DNA from: an uncultured Gemmata sp.
GTDB lineage: Bacteria > Planctomycetota > Planctomycetia > Gemmatales > Gemmataceae
DNA length: 64,000 nt
Reading direction: 5' to 3'
Assembly: GCA_937924775.1 (NCBI GenBank)
Contig: CALDUT010000007.1
Location: 62,001-126,000 of the forward strand
Of this stretch, positions 20,296 to 28,428 are shown piece after piece. The translations under genes were made by a program, and so were the position numbers. The notes under the pieces are model-generated. The model saw nothing but the letters and a program-made list of their open reading frames with translations, ran no database searches and was not told the DNA's origin. Each line of letters starts with the position of its first letter. The stretch's first letter is position 1.

Positions 20296-21749
20296 GCGCG
20301 TCTTTGCCATTGACGGGCCGTTGGGTGGCGCTGGCGATCTTTGCCGCTTTCGTCGGGCTGGTGCTGGCGGCTGGGCTGATCGCGAATCTGTTGGGGTTTT
20401 TGCCACTGTCGGGCAATCTGGCGAAATTCCAGCGGAGTGTGGCGCTGGCAATCAAGAGCCTGTGGCTGCACAAGTTGCGCTCGTTTCTGTCGGTCTTGGG
20501 CATCATCATCGGCACCTGTTCGGTGATTGCCCTCATGTCGTTTGGCGAAGGTTCGATGCAAGATGCCCTGGATGCCATCAAGCGGCAGGGGGCGACGAAT
20601 ATCGTGGTCCGCAGTGTCAAGCCACCGGACGATTCGGCGACCGCGGCCCGGGGGTTCGTCACCTCCTACGGGCTGACGAACAACGATCTGGCCCAATTCC
20701 TCAACCTGGGCGAAGCGATCGGCTTGGTGGTACCGATGCGGATTTTCCCCACTGAAGCCCGCTATCTCGAACGCCTGTTGCCCAACGCTCGGGTCATTGC
20801 CACCGTGCCCGCGTATCAGCAGGTGAACAAGCTGGAGATGGCCCGCGGCCGCTTTTTGATTCCCAGCGACGATACCGACCTGGAGAACTACTGTGTTCTG
20901 GGAGCCGAAGCGGCCGACCGGCTCTTCCCCTATGAAGATCCGATGGATAAATCCGTCAACCTCCGCGGTCATTTCTTCCGGGTCATTGGCGTGGTCAAAG
21001 AGCGGATGCCCACCGGGGGCGTTGGCGGCAGCCAGGCGGCGGAAGATTACAACCTCGACATCTACATTCCCCTGCGTACCAGCGCACGCCGATTCGGGGA
21101 AATCATTTACGTTCGCCAATCGGGTTCCCGCAGTGCTGAAAAGGTCGAAATCAGCCAGGTGACCCTGACCGTCAATGCCGAAGTCGATTCTCCGGAAGGC
21201 CGGGCGAAGGTGCAAGCGGTGGGCAACGAGATCAAACGGATTTTGGAACGCCGGCACCCCCGCAAAGATTGGGCCGTGACCATCCCGCTGGACAAGCTCG
21301 AAGAGGCCGAAGAAGCGCAACGCCGCTTCACTGTGCTGATGGCGATGATCGCCTCGATTTCGCTGTTTGTCGGGGGGATCGGCATCATGAACATCATGCT
21401 GGCGACGGTGACCGAACGTACCCGCGAAATCGGCATTCGCCGCGCCTTGGGCGCCAAACGCAAAGACATCACCATGCAGTTTCTCATTGAGGCGATTGTA
21501 CAAACGACCATCGGCGGGCTGTGCGGGGCGGCGCTGGGGATCGTGGCGGTTTATGGCCTACCCGAAGTGTGGGACATCATCCGCAAATGGCCGTGGTTTG
21601 CTTCCGACGCACGCTTGCCCGCCAAACTGCACGTCGGTTCCATCTTTATTGCGCTGTTCTTCTCGATTCTGGTCGGGATGGTTTTCGGGCTATACCCGGC
21701 GTGGCGGGCCGCGAAACTCGACCCGATCGAAGCTCTCCGCCACGAGTGA
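20292..21749 (+). CDS. ABC transporter permease, MacB/FtsX type
   Basis: Partner permease of the ABC ATPase. The N-terminus has an extra hydrophobic segment (residues 10-38) not usual in MacB, then the standard first helix (LRSFLSVLGIIIGTCSVIALMS). A periplasmic MacB-PCD-like domain of about 230 residues follows, then an FtsX domain with three C-terminal helices; ATVTERTREIGIRRALGA and GLYPAWRAAKLDPIEALRHE are the classic family marks. Such pairs export peptides or lipoproteins or act as mechanotransmitters; no adaptor gene is adjacent. Confidence 0.92.
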   Translation: MSASLPLTGRWVALAIFAAFVGLVLAAGLIANLLGFLPLSGNLAKFQRSVALAIKSLWLHKLRSFLSVLGIIIGTCSVIALMSFGEGSMQDALDAIKRQGATNIVVRSVKPPDDSATAARGFVTSYGLTNNDLAQFLNLGEAIGLVVPMRIFPTEARYLERLLPNARVIATVPAYQQVNKLEMARGRFLIPSDDTDLENYCVLGAEAADRLFPYEDPMDKSVNLRGHFFRVIGVVKERMPTGGVGGSQAAEDYNLDIYIPLRTSARRFGEIIYVRQSGSRSAEKVEISQVTLTVNAEVDSPEGRAKVQAVGNEIKRILERRHPRKDWAVTIPLDKLEEAEEAQRRFTVLMAMIASISLFVGGIGIMNIMLATVTERTREIGIRRALGAKRKDITMQFLIEAIVQTTIGGLCGAALGIVAVYGLPEVWDIIRKWPWFASDARLPAKLHVGSIFIALFFSILVGMVFGLYPAWRAAKLDPIEALRHE

Positions 21750-21770
21750 TGGGAAGGGCTGCGCTTCCCA
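21750..21770 (+). terminator. Hairpin after the ABC permease gene
   Basis: TGGGAAG and CTTCCCA form a perfect 7-bp stem with a 7-base loop starting at the first base after the TGA stop. There is no T-run, so it may be a weak or factor-dependent terminator or an mRNA end stabiliser. Confidence 0.4.
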
Positions 21771-21889
21771 CCTGTGGCCGACAACCGACAGAACAAGCGG
21801 CCTGGGACTGGCCCGCTCGCCGCGGAGCTACGGCCCGGCGACCGAACCGCATCGCCACGCCCCAGCATCCACGCAAGTTTTGATTCAGC

Positions 21890-21958
21890 AAGGACTTGCG
21901 ACGCACACGACGGCGCGGGGAACCGCCCTGGGGCCTCTTAACGATGGCGCAAGTCCTT
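21890..21958. terminator. Long inverted repeat at the end of the beta-propeller gene
   Basis: AAGGACTTGCG (21890-21900) and CGCAAGTCCTT (21948-21958) are perfect 11-bp arms separated by 47 bases. One arm overlaps the TAA of the minus-strand beta-propeller gene. In this convergent gap it may end transcription from either side. Confidence 0.35.
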
Positions 21959-23159
21959 ATTTGCCAATGGCATACAACGTTTTGTCGGTACGAATGTACA
22001 AGCGGCTGTGGGCGATGGCCGGGGTGCCGAGGGTTTCTTCGCCCAATTCGTTGACGGCGAGAATTTCGAACGTTTCGGCGGTCGCATCCACCACCGTGCA
22101 GATGCCGGTTTCGTTCAGGAAATACACTTTGCCATCCCCGGCGACGGGCGAAGCCGAGAACGCTCCCTTCAGCCGCTCGGTGTACAGCGTTTTGCCGGTT
22201 TTCGCGTCGGCACACATGACGATGCCGTTATCATTGGCTGCGAACAGTTTGCCGCGATACAGCAATGGCGACGGCATGCCGGGGCGTACTTCTTTGGCGG
22301 TCAGCAGGGGTTTTTCTTCCACGCCGGTGGCGGTGAGTTGGAAGACGGTTACGCCGCCGATGGGCATGTACAATTTTTGGCCATCCAGGACCCCGGTGGG
22401 AATGGAACCGCGGGTCAGTTGCGACGACCAGCGTTTCTGCCCGGTGGTGGCATCGTAGGCGGTCAGGCCGGTGGGGCCATCGAGGAGAATTTCTGTGGTC
22501 GTGCCGACGGTCCGCACCAGGGGTGTAACCCAGTTGATTTCGCGGGGCCGCTCCACTTTCCACACATTTTTGCCGTATTTGGTATCCAAAGCCGCCAGAA
22601 ATGATTCCCCCGCGTTATCCATCGGGACGATGAGCCGATCGCCGATCAGCACCGGCGATGCGGCCATCCCGACCTGATTGGTGATCCCCGGATAATCGCC
22701 GACCAGCGAGCGATACCAGCGCAAGGTGCCGTCGTTGTCGAAAGCGGCACAATCGCCGCAGGCAAAAAGAGCATAAACGCCGGTGGCGTCGGCCACGGGG
22801 GTGTTGGCGGCCATGCAGGTTTTTCGGTGGGCCACGGTACTGCCGGTGGCTTTGAGCGTCCGGTGCCACAGCTGTCGTCCGGTGTGAGCGTCGAAACAGA
22901 GAACGTGCAGTTTATCGTCGCGTGTCCCGGAGCTGCAGGTGACAAAGACACGATCGCCCACGACGACCGGTGAGGACACACCGCGGCCCGGGAGGGCGGC
23001 TTTCCATGTCAGCCCGGTGGTTTGGCTCCATTCGGTTGGCAGGTTCTGGTCCTGTGAAACTCCGGTGGCGTTGGGCCCCCGGAATTGCGGCCACGACTCC
23101 GCGAACACCAGCCCGCTTAAGGTTAGGACTGTGGCCGCGATCAGCAACAAGCGTATCAC
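21957..23159 (-). CDS. Secreted PQQ-like beta-propeller (BamB-like) protein
   Basis: A 400-residue exported protein that starts with GTG in a GTGA overlap with the upstream gene and has an AGGAG box. A signal peptide (IRLLLIAATVLTLSGLVFA) is followed by repeated WxxxL-type blades of a PQQ-like propeller, for example LLWHRTLKATGS-like, WKVERPREINW, RWSSQLTRGS and LYTERLKGAFSASP. SWPQFRGPNATGVSQDQNLP at the start is a planctomycete hallmark of this family. The role is probably a periplasmic scaffold; enzymatic PQQ binding cannot be shown. Confidence 0.85.
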   Translation of the reverse strand: MIRLLLIAATVLTLSGLVFAESWPQFRGPNATGVSQDQNLPTEWSQTTGLTWKAALPGRGVSSPVVVGDRVFVTCSSGTRDDKLHVLCFDAHTGRQLWHRTLKATGSTVAHRKTCMAANTPVADATGVYALFACGDCAAFDNDGTLRWYRSLVGDYPGITNQVGMAASPVLIGDRLIVPMDNAGESFLAALDTKYGKNVWKVERPREINWVTPLVRTVGTTTEILLDGPTGLTAYDATTGQKRWSSQLTRGSIPTGVLDGQKLYMPIGGVTVFQLTATGVEEKPLLTAKEVRPGMPSPLLYRGKLFAANDNGIVMCADAKTGKTLYTERLKGAFSASPVAGDGKVYFLNETGICTVVDATAETFEILAVNELGEETLGTPAIAHSRLYIRTDKTLYAIGK

Positions 23160-24343
23160 TTTTTCTTCTCCTGGGGGGCGAGAAAACCGAGGGGAACGAA
23201 CTTCGTGCGACCATCGATCATCACTTTCTGCTCCAGCGGCAGGGGGCCGCCGGTCGCGTCACAAATCCGCATCTGGAAGAACCACGCTTGCGCCCAACTT
23301 TGGGTCTGGTTGTTCTGACACACCTTCAGGACCACTACGTTTTCGCCCGGTTGGAGTGTACCACGGCCGATGTAGGCATCGAAGGCCGCGCCGTGGTGGT
23401 ATTCTTCGTGGGCCAACAGTTTCTGGCCGTTGAGGAAAATCTTGATCGCGGTCGGACTGGTGACGCGAATCTCGCATGGTTGTTCCTTCGCGGTTTGGAT
23501 GACGGCCAGGGCATAGGCGACGGCGTCTTTGTGTTTGCCGAGAAGTTCATTGAGGTCGAACTTGCCGTATTTGTCGGTGGTGGCAAAGGGGGCCCATGCC
23601 ACAGGACCGTTTTTGCCCTGGAAGGAGCCGGTGGTATCGCGGGCCTTCTCCGGGGGGTAAGCTTGGGCAAAGCCTTTCCCGCCGGTGCTGTCGAAGGGGC
23701 CGATCAACCACACATGGGTGACGAAGCCGAAGTGTTCGCTGATGCGGACCTGCCCGCCGTGGTCTTCGATCTTTTTGGCAATGGCATCCACTTGGTCTTT
23801 GTCGCGGGCGTAGGTGAAGAGTTTTTCCAAGTCCGCTTGGATGCTGGGTCGGGCCGACCTTTCGAGGCGTTCGAGTTTCTGAGCGATGGCTTCGCGTCGC
23901 AGGTCGGGGGATGGGTCGTTCAAACAACTGGGCAAAAGCCGGTCTTTGGCGGTGGCATCCTGCTCGACGAGCAGTTCGTAAGCATGGCGCCGGGCCGACG
24001 GAGCATGTCGCGTGTTTTTCACGAATTCTTCCAACGCGGCGGCGGGCAGTTTGTGCCCAGCGGCGCGGTGCTTTTCCGCGATGGCGTCCACGGCCGTGCG
24101 CAGCCAGTTGGTTGCGGTCGGATTCTGCTCATCGAACGCTTCCAAGGCGGGGAAGAGTGCGGCGATTCCTTGATCGACCAGTGTTTTCCACGCCGGTGCG
24201 GCATCTTCGTTACCGCGGCCTTCTTTGGTCACGGCTTGCAGCGTGGCAATCGCCCGCCGGGTGTCGTCGTCAGCGGCCGGGGCGAACGTCGCCGTCAGCA
24301 CAATCGCCGCGGCCAGCCCCAGCCGAGTCTTTCTCGCCTGCAT
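23156..24343 (-). CDS. Secreted helical-repeat protein of unknown function
   Basis: The ATG at 24343 (MQARKTRLGLAAAIVLTATF) has GGGAG seven bases upstream and gives a signal peptide; longer starts do not. The 395-residue protein has a helical, HEAT-like N-terminal half (about 30-210) and a beta-rich C-terminal half with TSPTAIKIFLNGQKLLAHEEYH and LQPGENVVVLKVCQNN. These resemble the carbohydrate-binding-like domains that planctomycete glycosidase-associated proteins carry. It overlaps the beta-propeller gene, so the pair probably works together outside the cytoplasmic membrane. Confidence 0.7.
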   Translation of the reverse strand: MQARKTRLGLAAAIVLTATFAPAADDDTRRAIATLQAVTKEGRGNEDAAPAWKTLVDQGIAALFPALEAFDEQNPTATNWLRTAVDAIAEKHRAAGHKLPAAALEEFVKNTRHAPSARRHAYELLVEQDATAKDRLLPSCLNDPSPDLRREAIAQKLERLERSARPSIQADLEKLFTYARDKDQVDAIAKKIEDHGGQVRISEHFGFVTHVWLIGPFDSTGGKGFAQAYPPEKARDTTGSFQGKNGPVAWAPFATTDKYGKFDLNELLGKHKDAVAYALAVIQTAKEQPCEIRVTSPTAIKIFLNGQKLLAHEEYHHGAAFDAYIGRGTLQPGENVVVLKVCQNNQTQSWAQAWFFQMRICDATGGPLPLEQKVMIDGRTKFVPLGFLAPQEKKK

Positions 24344-24488
24344 CGTTCGTCTCCCATCAGCCATGAAACAGATCTGTTGCGGCTTGTGAAATTTCTGTGA
24401 TCGGGTGGGGGAGGATCCTCCCGCTATTGTTCCGCCCCTGGGCCGACCCTTTCCTACGTCGGCCCAGGGAGGCGAAATACCCACGGCG

Positions 24489-25142
24489 TCAGGCCAGTGG
24501 CCGGCGGGAGCGGGCGGCCGCTTCCATCTGCTGGCGCAAGTGGGCGAAGTAGGTGGTCAGCTCTGCCGCCGAGGTGGCCGGGCCCCGAGAGCAAGAACTG
24601 GTGGCACAGCTACCGGGGCCGGCGGAGGAAGAGCCACACGACGAACGCCCACAGCCACAGCTGCCCGAACCACAGCTTCTCCCCGCCTGGGGCGTCTCTT
24701 CGCGGGGCAGCCGTGCGACATCCAAAAACCGTACCGGCATGGCGAATTGCGTGCCGAGTTCTTCCAAAAGCGCTGTGGCGTCGCACGGCTGCCAGGCCAG
24801 ACCGTGGAGAATCAATTGATCGTCGAAGGTCCATTCGGCATCGACGAACGTAAGCGGCAACTGATGGTGTTCAGCGGCGGCGTTGGCCTGAGCGAGCCGT
24901 TCGCTGGCCCGTTTGGCCAATTGGTCGTGGTGGGTTTCATCCGCGCTATCGGCCCGCCGAAGAATTTCTCCATCGGCCGCCCAGGGCGTAGCAAAGCGTT
25001 CGCGGACTTCGCACAAGATGGAGCCGATTTCTACGCCGCGGCCACTGCGCAGCACAACGCGGTCGCCCCGGGCCAGCGCCACGGCGGATGTCAACCGACC
25101 GACGAAACCGCAGCGGCCATACTGCACCCAATACGCCGGCAT
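24489..25142 (-). CDS. PSP1 domain protein with Cys/Gly/Ser-rich segment
   Basis: The first part (about residues 5-145) matches the PSP1 C-terminal conserved region found in RicT/YaaT-type proteins: YGRCGFVGRLTSAVALARGDRVVLRSGRGVEIG and a central helical part with DETHHDQLAKRASERLAQA. A segment of about 35 residues (about 155-190) follows that holds nine cysteines among glycine and serine (GSGSCGCGRSSCGSSSAGPG within it). The ATG at 25142 overlaps the TGA of the TPR-YggX gene (TGATG), so they are coupled. RicT in Bacillus belongs to an Fe-S-containing complex, which makes the cysteine patch and the YggX partner notable. Confidence 0.8.
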   Translation of the reverse strand: MPAYWVQYGRCGFVGRLTSAVALARGDRVVLRSGRGVEIGSILCEVRERFATPWAADGEILRRADSADETHHDQLAKRASERLAQANAAAEHHQLPLTFVDAEWTFDDQLILHGLAWQPCDATALLEELGTQFAMPVRFLDVARLPREETPQAGRSCGSGSCGCGRSSCGSSSAGPGSCATSSCSRGPATSAAELTTYFAHLRQQMEAAARSRRPLA

Positions 25143-25768
25143 CACTTCAGGGCTTCCTGTTCAAAGCCGAAAAATTCCCGCATATTGCGATCGTACTCGT
25201 ACAGACCACTTTCGGAACTGAGGTCGAGCCGCAGTTCGTTGATCACTTTGATGCTAAGGTCTTTCAACCACAGCATCCAACAGGCGGAACAGATCGTTTG
25301 ATAAATCCGCTCGCCGAGGGCATCGGGGATGGGTGGGGCGGGCAGTTGCACGGCTCGTCGGCCTTCCATGCAACCAGGACGCTCGCAGCGGAAACCGGTG
25401 CCTGGGCCGCTATCGGCAGCAACAGTCGCGGATTTTTGGGGAATCGGAGCCCCGAGCTGTTCCAGGAGCTTGGCCATGGCGTCGCGTGGAACCCGGTCGC
25501 CGCGCTCGTCGGCAATCGTCCATCCTTGAGTCAAGGTTTCGATCGCCTCGGCGGTTTGTCCCAGTTGAATGAGGCATTCTCCCAGCAGTTGATAAACCTT
25601 GGAAAACTCGGGGGTGATGTCCAAGGTGCGCCGAAACGATTTCACCGCTTCCGCGTGTTGGCCGTCGTTCATTAACAACTGACCCAGTCGGAAGTGCGCC
25701 AAATCGTTATCGGGGTCTTCTTCCGCCATTTTGCGGAAATGAGCAATCTGTTCGGCTAGTGTATTCAT
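25142..25768 (-). CDS. TPR protein fused to a YggX-like Fe(II)-trafficking domain
   Basis: Residues 1-100 form about three tetratricopeptide repeats (DLAHFRLGQLLMNDGQHAEA, SKVYQLLGECLIQLGQTAEA and a third). Residues 125-208 match the small YggX iron-trafficking family: RCERPGCMEG at the start with its cysteine, PPIPDALGERIYQTICSACW, MLWLKDLSIKVINELRLDL and a final FFGFE. YggX alone is about 90 residues and is thought to protect Fe-S clusters or deliver iron. The gene starts at 25768 and is first of a two-gene unit with the PSP1 gene. Confidence 0.8.
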   Translation of the reverse strand: MNTLAEQIAHFRKMAEEDPDNDLAHFRLGQLLMNDGQHAEAVKSFRRTLDITPEFSKVYQLLGECLIQLGQTAEAIETLTQGWTIADERGDRVPRDAMAKLLEQLGAPIPQKSATVAADSGPGTGFRCERPGCMEGRRAVQLPAPPIPDALGERIYQTICSACWMLWLKDLSIKVINELRLDLSSESGLYEYDRNMREFFGFEQEALK

Positions 25769-26034
25769 AAGTGACTGGAGGGTTGGCGTATGAAAGAGAC
25801 ACCATTATTGTAAGCATCCGCCACAGCCCGGGAGATCCGCGAAGAGAAATTTCACCTGCGGCAATGGCTGGCCATCTTCAAGGATCGGATGCCATTGGGG
25901 CCTGCGACGGCCGTTTCTGCCGCCCCGACTCCTTCACCGGCAAGGGCCTCCCGAGCCGCGGATCCGACAGTGCGGGCAGGAGCCATCAGATTCGGCCAAC
26001 CGGGGGGAGCGTGGGCGGCGGTTACGCCGACGTA

Positions 26035-26211
26035 TGTCTACTTTTGTATACTTTTGTAGAGTTTATATGGCCACTGTTGGCCCATTCCTGCCGGGCCTGA
26101 AAATTGTGAACATATCGTAATTATTCATATGTTCAATATTGCCAAACGCTTCGGCGCGACATTCTAACATTCGCCGACGTTCCACGTGGAACATTTCGAC
26201 AAAAGTAGACA
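26035..26211 (+). repeat. 177-bp TIR-bounded repeat with parS-like palindrome, copy A
   Basis: One of two 177-bp copies; the other is inverted at 49462-49638. Its ends are perfect inverted repeats, TGTCTACTTTTGT (26035-26047) and ACAAAAGTAGACA (26199-26211). Inside lie a 10-bp near-direct repeat ACTTTTGTAT/ACTTTTGTAG, a GGCCA-TGGCC hairpin, an 8-bp arm hairpin GAACATAT/ATATGTTC, and the palindrome GTTCCACGTGGAAC. By hand alignment about 147 of 177 positions match copy B, with a 38-base block fully identical. No target-site duplication is evident. The surrounding gap 25769-26410 holds nothing else that I can support. Confidence 0.85.
26179..26192. promoter_or_regulatory. parS-like ParB site in repeat copy A
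   Basis: GTTCCACGTGGAAC is a perfect 14-bp palindrome matching the core of chromosomal parS sites, for example the Pseudomonas form TGTTCCACGTGGAACC. ParB and CTP would load here. Binding is inferred from the match alone. Confidence 0.6.
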
Positions 26212-26410
26212 TTCCCTCGCGAAGGGAAGGCCACGATCGCGGCTGCTCGAAGGGTAACCTGTAACAGCTGCGACTAGCTGCGACCGCGAGCCAACCATTG
26301 GCGTTTCCGGGACCAGACACGCAGCTCAATTTTTCTCTGCGAGTGGTTGAAGATCGCGACAATCGTCGCGTGGGGGGAGCGAGCCGCCGCTGGACGGCTC
26401 CACAGCGGCT

Positions 26411-27229
26411 TCAGTTGGCCGGCAACACGGTAACCGGTAGCTTGTAGCTTGAGCGCTTCTTCGCGACGCGATCTTCCGCCGTTAGTTCGACCACGAACTT
26501 GCCGGGCCGATTCATGAACAGCGGAAATTGCAAGGCGAAGGCCCCATCGGCGGGTTTCACTAGAATGGGCGACATCGCGTCTTGTACCTGCTTGAGGGGT
26601 TTGTCGAGGATAGGGGTACCTTTCTCGTCGTAGACCTGGAATTGAATTTCTACATCCGGTTGGTTGGTTTTGGGGCTGCGCTCGAAGCTAGCAATACTGA
26701 AGTTGATGTAGATGGTTTGGCCGACGAAGCCGGTGGTCGGGGCTGACAACTTCGCCTCGGCATCGTGCGATGTGAAAACCGCGACAATGCCGAAGTCTTT
26801 TTTGACGACATCGAACTTCACTGTGATGCTGCTGGACGCTTTGGTTTTGGGATCGGTCACCGTCAGTTTGCAATTGTACGAACCAGGGGGTTGATCCAAA
26901 CCCACGGTGATGTAGGCGCGTGCGGGCAGGCGATTGCCCCGCAGGGGCACGAAATCTTCGGATTCACGCGGGTCTTGGCGGAAGATCAATTTCCCGGCGG
27001 CATCGGTCACTTCCATGGCCATGGAATAGCGGGCGATGCCTTTTTCATCGATCGTCAAGCCATCGATATCGTAGGCGATGAACAGCACATCCCCTGGGAG
27101 CAGTTTGGAGCTGTCGCGGGTGGGGCCCAGTTCGCCCACCGTCAGTCGAATGTTGGTTAGCTTTAGGTTGCCGGTCGCTTGACCGGGGAGGGTGGCCAAC
27201 GCGAGCGTCACGGCCATCGTGGTCAGCAT
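26411..27229 (-). CDS. Secreted beta-sandwich protein of unknown function
   Basis: A 272-residue exported protein with a short signal peptide (MLTTMAVTLALATLPGQATG). The rest alternates hydrophobic beta strands with charged turns, in two halves: about 25-135 (ends PPGSYNCKLTVTDPKTKASS) and about 145-270 (ends PGKFVVELTAEDRVAKKRSS). Both halves end like Ig or Big-type sandwich domains. No catalytic motif is seen. It stands alone, between rplI and the repeat element, with a GAGGCG box before its ATG. Confidence 0.65.
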   Translation of the reverse strand: MLTTMAVTLALATLPGQATGNLKLTNIRLTVGELGPTRDSSKLLPGDVLFIAYDIDGLTIDEKGIARYSMAMEVTDAAGKLIFRQDPRESEDFVPLRGNRLPARAYITVGLDQPPGSYNCKLTVTDPKTKASSSITVKFDVVKKDFGIVAVFTSHDAEAKLSAPTTGFVGQTIYINFSIASFERSPKTNQPDVEIQFQVYDEKGTPILDKPLKQVQDAMSPILVKPADGAFALQFPLFMNRPGKFVVELTAEDRVAKKRSSYKLPVTVLPAN

Positions 27230-27540
27230 GGGATCGCCTCATGTCGGGAGAAAGAACCGGTCGGTCCATCTGCTCTAACGGCGTATTGTGGGCGGTGTTG
27301 ACGCTTCTGACCAGAGGGAAGCGCAAGCCCAGTCCAACGGTAGCGATTCGACCGGAAGGGAGAGACGCGCCTACCTGTGGGGCCCCAAGGAGTCGAGAAA
27401 ACGCTGTTATTGGACAGTTTGTGCGGGTATGATGGACTTGGCTGGAACGGGTCGCGTATCCGTGACGCGACGGACGGGAGGCGGACGGCAGCGCGGGTCG
27501 CGTTGCCTGACGCGGGGCCTTATCGAAAGGAGGTGGTCCT

Positions 27541-27579
27541 GTGCCAACTGACCCATGTACCAAGGGTGGGCTGACTTAA
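27541..27579 (+). other. Extended Shine-Dalgarno before a 12-codon ORF
   Basis: CGAAAGGAGGTGGTCCT directly before 27541 is an almost full complement of the 16S rRNA 3' tail. It is followed at once by GTG and a 12-codon frame ending in TAA. The product VPTDPCTKGGLT resembles nothing known to me. The rest of 27230-27744 holds only the hairpin at 27624-27653. Confidence 0.3.
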
Positions 27580-27623
27580 CGGCCAGCTTCACGGGTGGTC
27601 CGTAAGCCGGCTACCCACAAAGG

Positions 27624-27653
27624 GCCGCGGAAAGTGGTATCTATTTCCGCGGC
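27624..27653. terminator. Hairpin downstream of rplI
   Basis: GCCGCGGAAA and TTTCCGCGGC form a perfect 10-bp stem around a 10-base loop, about 92 bases after the rplI stop. There is no T-run on the minus strand, but the stem is strong and well placed to end the ribosomal operon. Confidence 0.5.
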
Positions 27654-27744
27654 TCGCCACTTTTTTCCAGCCTTAGAGGACGCCAGCCGTGATGGGTGTA
27701 GAGCCAGCGCGACAAAGCCGCGCCAGCTGGCTCCAGAAGATAAC

Positions 27745-28326
27745 TCACTTCTTGCTTTGCAAAGCCACCACCAAAACCTGAATCTTCGCTTCGATGCCGT
27801 AGCCCAGAGCCAGCGGCACTTCCGTAAGTGTGTTGGCTTCCTTGATGTGGGCTTCGAGTTTGACCATATCAGGCTCGACTTTGAGATTCTTGCCCTTGAG
27901 GGTTTTGCTGATCTCGACCGGGCCGATCGAACCGTACAGGTGGCCTTCCTCGGTAGCATTAGCTTCGATGGTCACTGCGGGCAGGCGCGAGAGTTGTTCG
28001 GCCAGAACCTTGAGATCGGCGATCTTGGCTTCGCGGGCTTTCTCGACCTGAATCTTGTAGCGTTCGAGGGTTTTGAGATTCTCGGCGGTCGGCAGAACGG
28101 CTTTCCCGTAGGGCAGCAGGTAATTGCGGGCATAGCCGGGTTTGACTTCGACCACTTCGCCCTGTTTGCCCAAATGGGGCATATCGTCCACGAGGACGAT
28201 GAGGGTTCCGCCGTGCGGTCCTTTGCGGACTTGGTTGCGGACGCGTTCTTTTTTCTTGGGCAACTTTTTACCCGAAGCTTGAGCGGGGGTTTTGGTTTCG
28301 GTCTTTTTGGTTGTCGCCTTGGCCAT
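27745..28326 (-). CDS. rplI: 50S ribosomal protein bL9 with basic N-terminal extension
   Basis: bL9 binds 23S rRNA near the L1 stalk. The core begins near residue 42 (GTLIVLVDDMPHLGKQGEVVEVKPGYARNYLLP), the N-terminal domain signature, then a long linker helix and the C-terminal domain (VTIEANATEEGHLYGSIGPVEI). About 40 Lys/Thr-rich residues precede the core, giving 193 aa against the usual 150. It is the last gene of the rplY-pth-rpsF-ssb-rplI group; rpsR, usually just before it, is absent. Confidence 0.95.
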   Translation of the reverse strand: MAKATTKKTETKTPAQASGKKLPKKKERVRNQVRKGPHGGTLIVLVDDMPHLGKQGEVVEVKPGYARNYLLPYGKAVLPTAENLKTLERYKIQVEKAREAKIADLKVLAEQLSRLPAVTIEANATEEGHLYGSIGPVEISKTLKGKNLKVEPDMVKLEAHIKEANTLTEVPLALGYGIEAKIQVLVVALQSKK

Positions 28327-28428
28327 GATGAGGTCATCCTGTTAGCGTGTGAAGCGTGGGGCAGGCATGACACCCCCCCACGGGAACAGTCGTCAATCTC
28401 TCAGACACGACGGGCGATCGGCGAGCGA

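Noticed and set aside
22970-24400. Long plus-strand frame opposite the secreted protein gene
   Set aside because: Composition is that of an antisense shadow; the minus-strand genes there have signal peptides, ribosome sites and coupled starts.
25771-26100. 109-codon frame running into repeat copy A
   Set aside because: It ends inside the repeat, lacks a ribosome site and shows no domain; likely non-coding.
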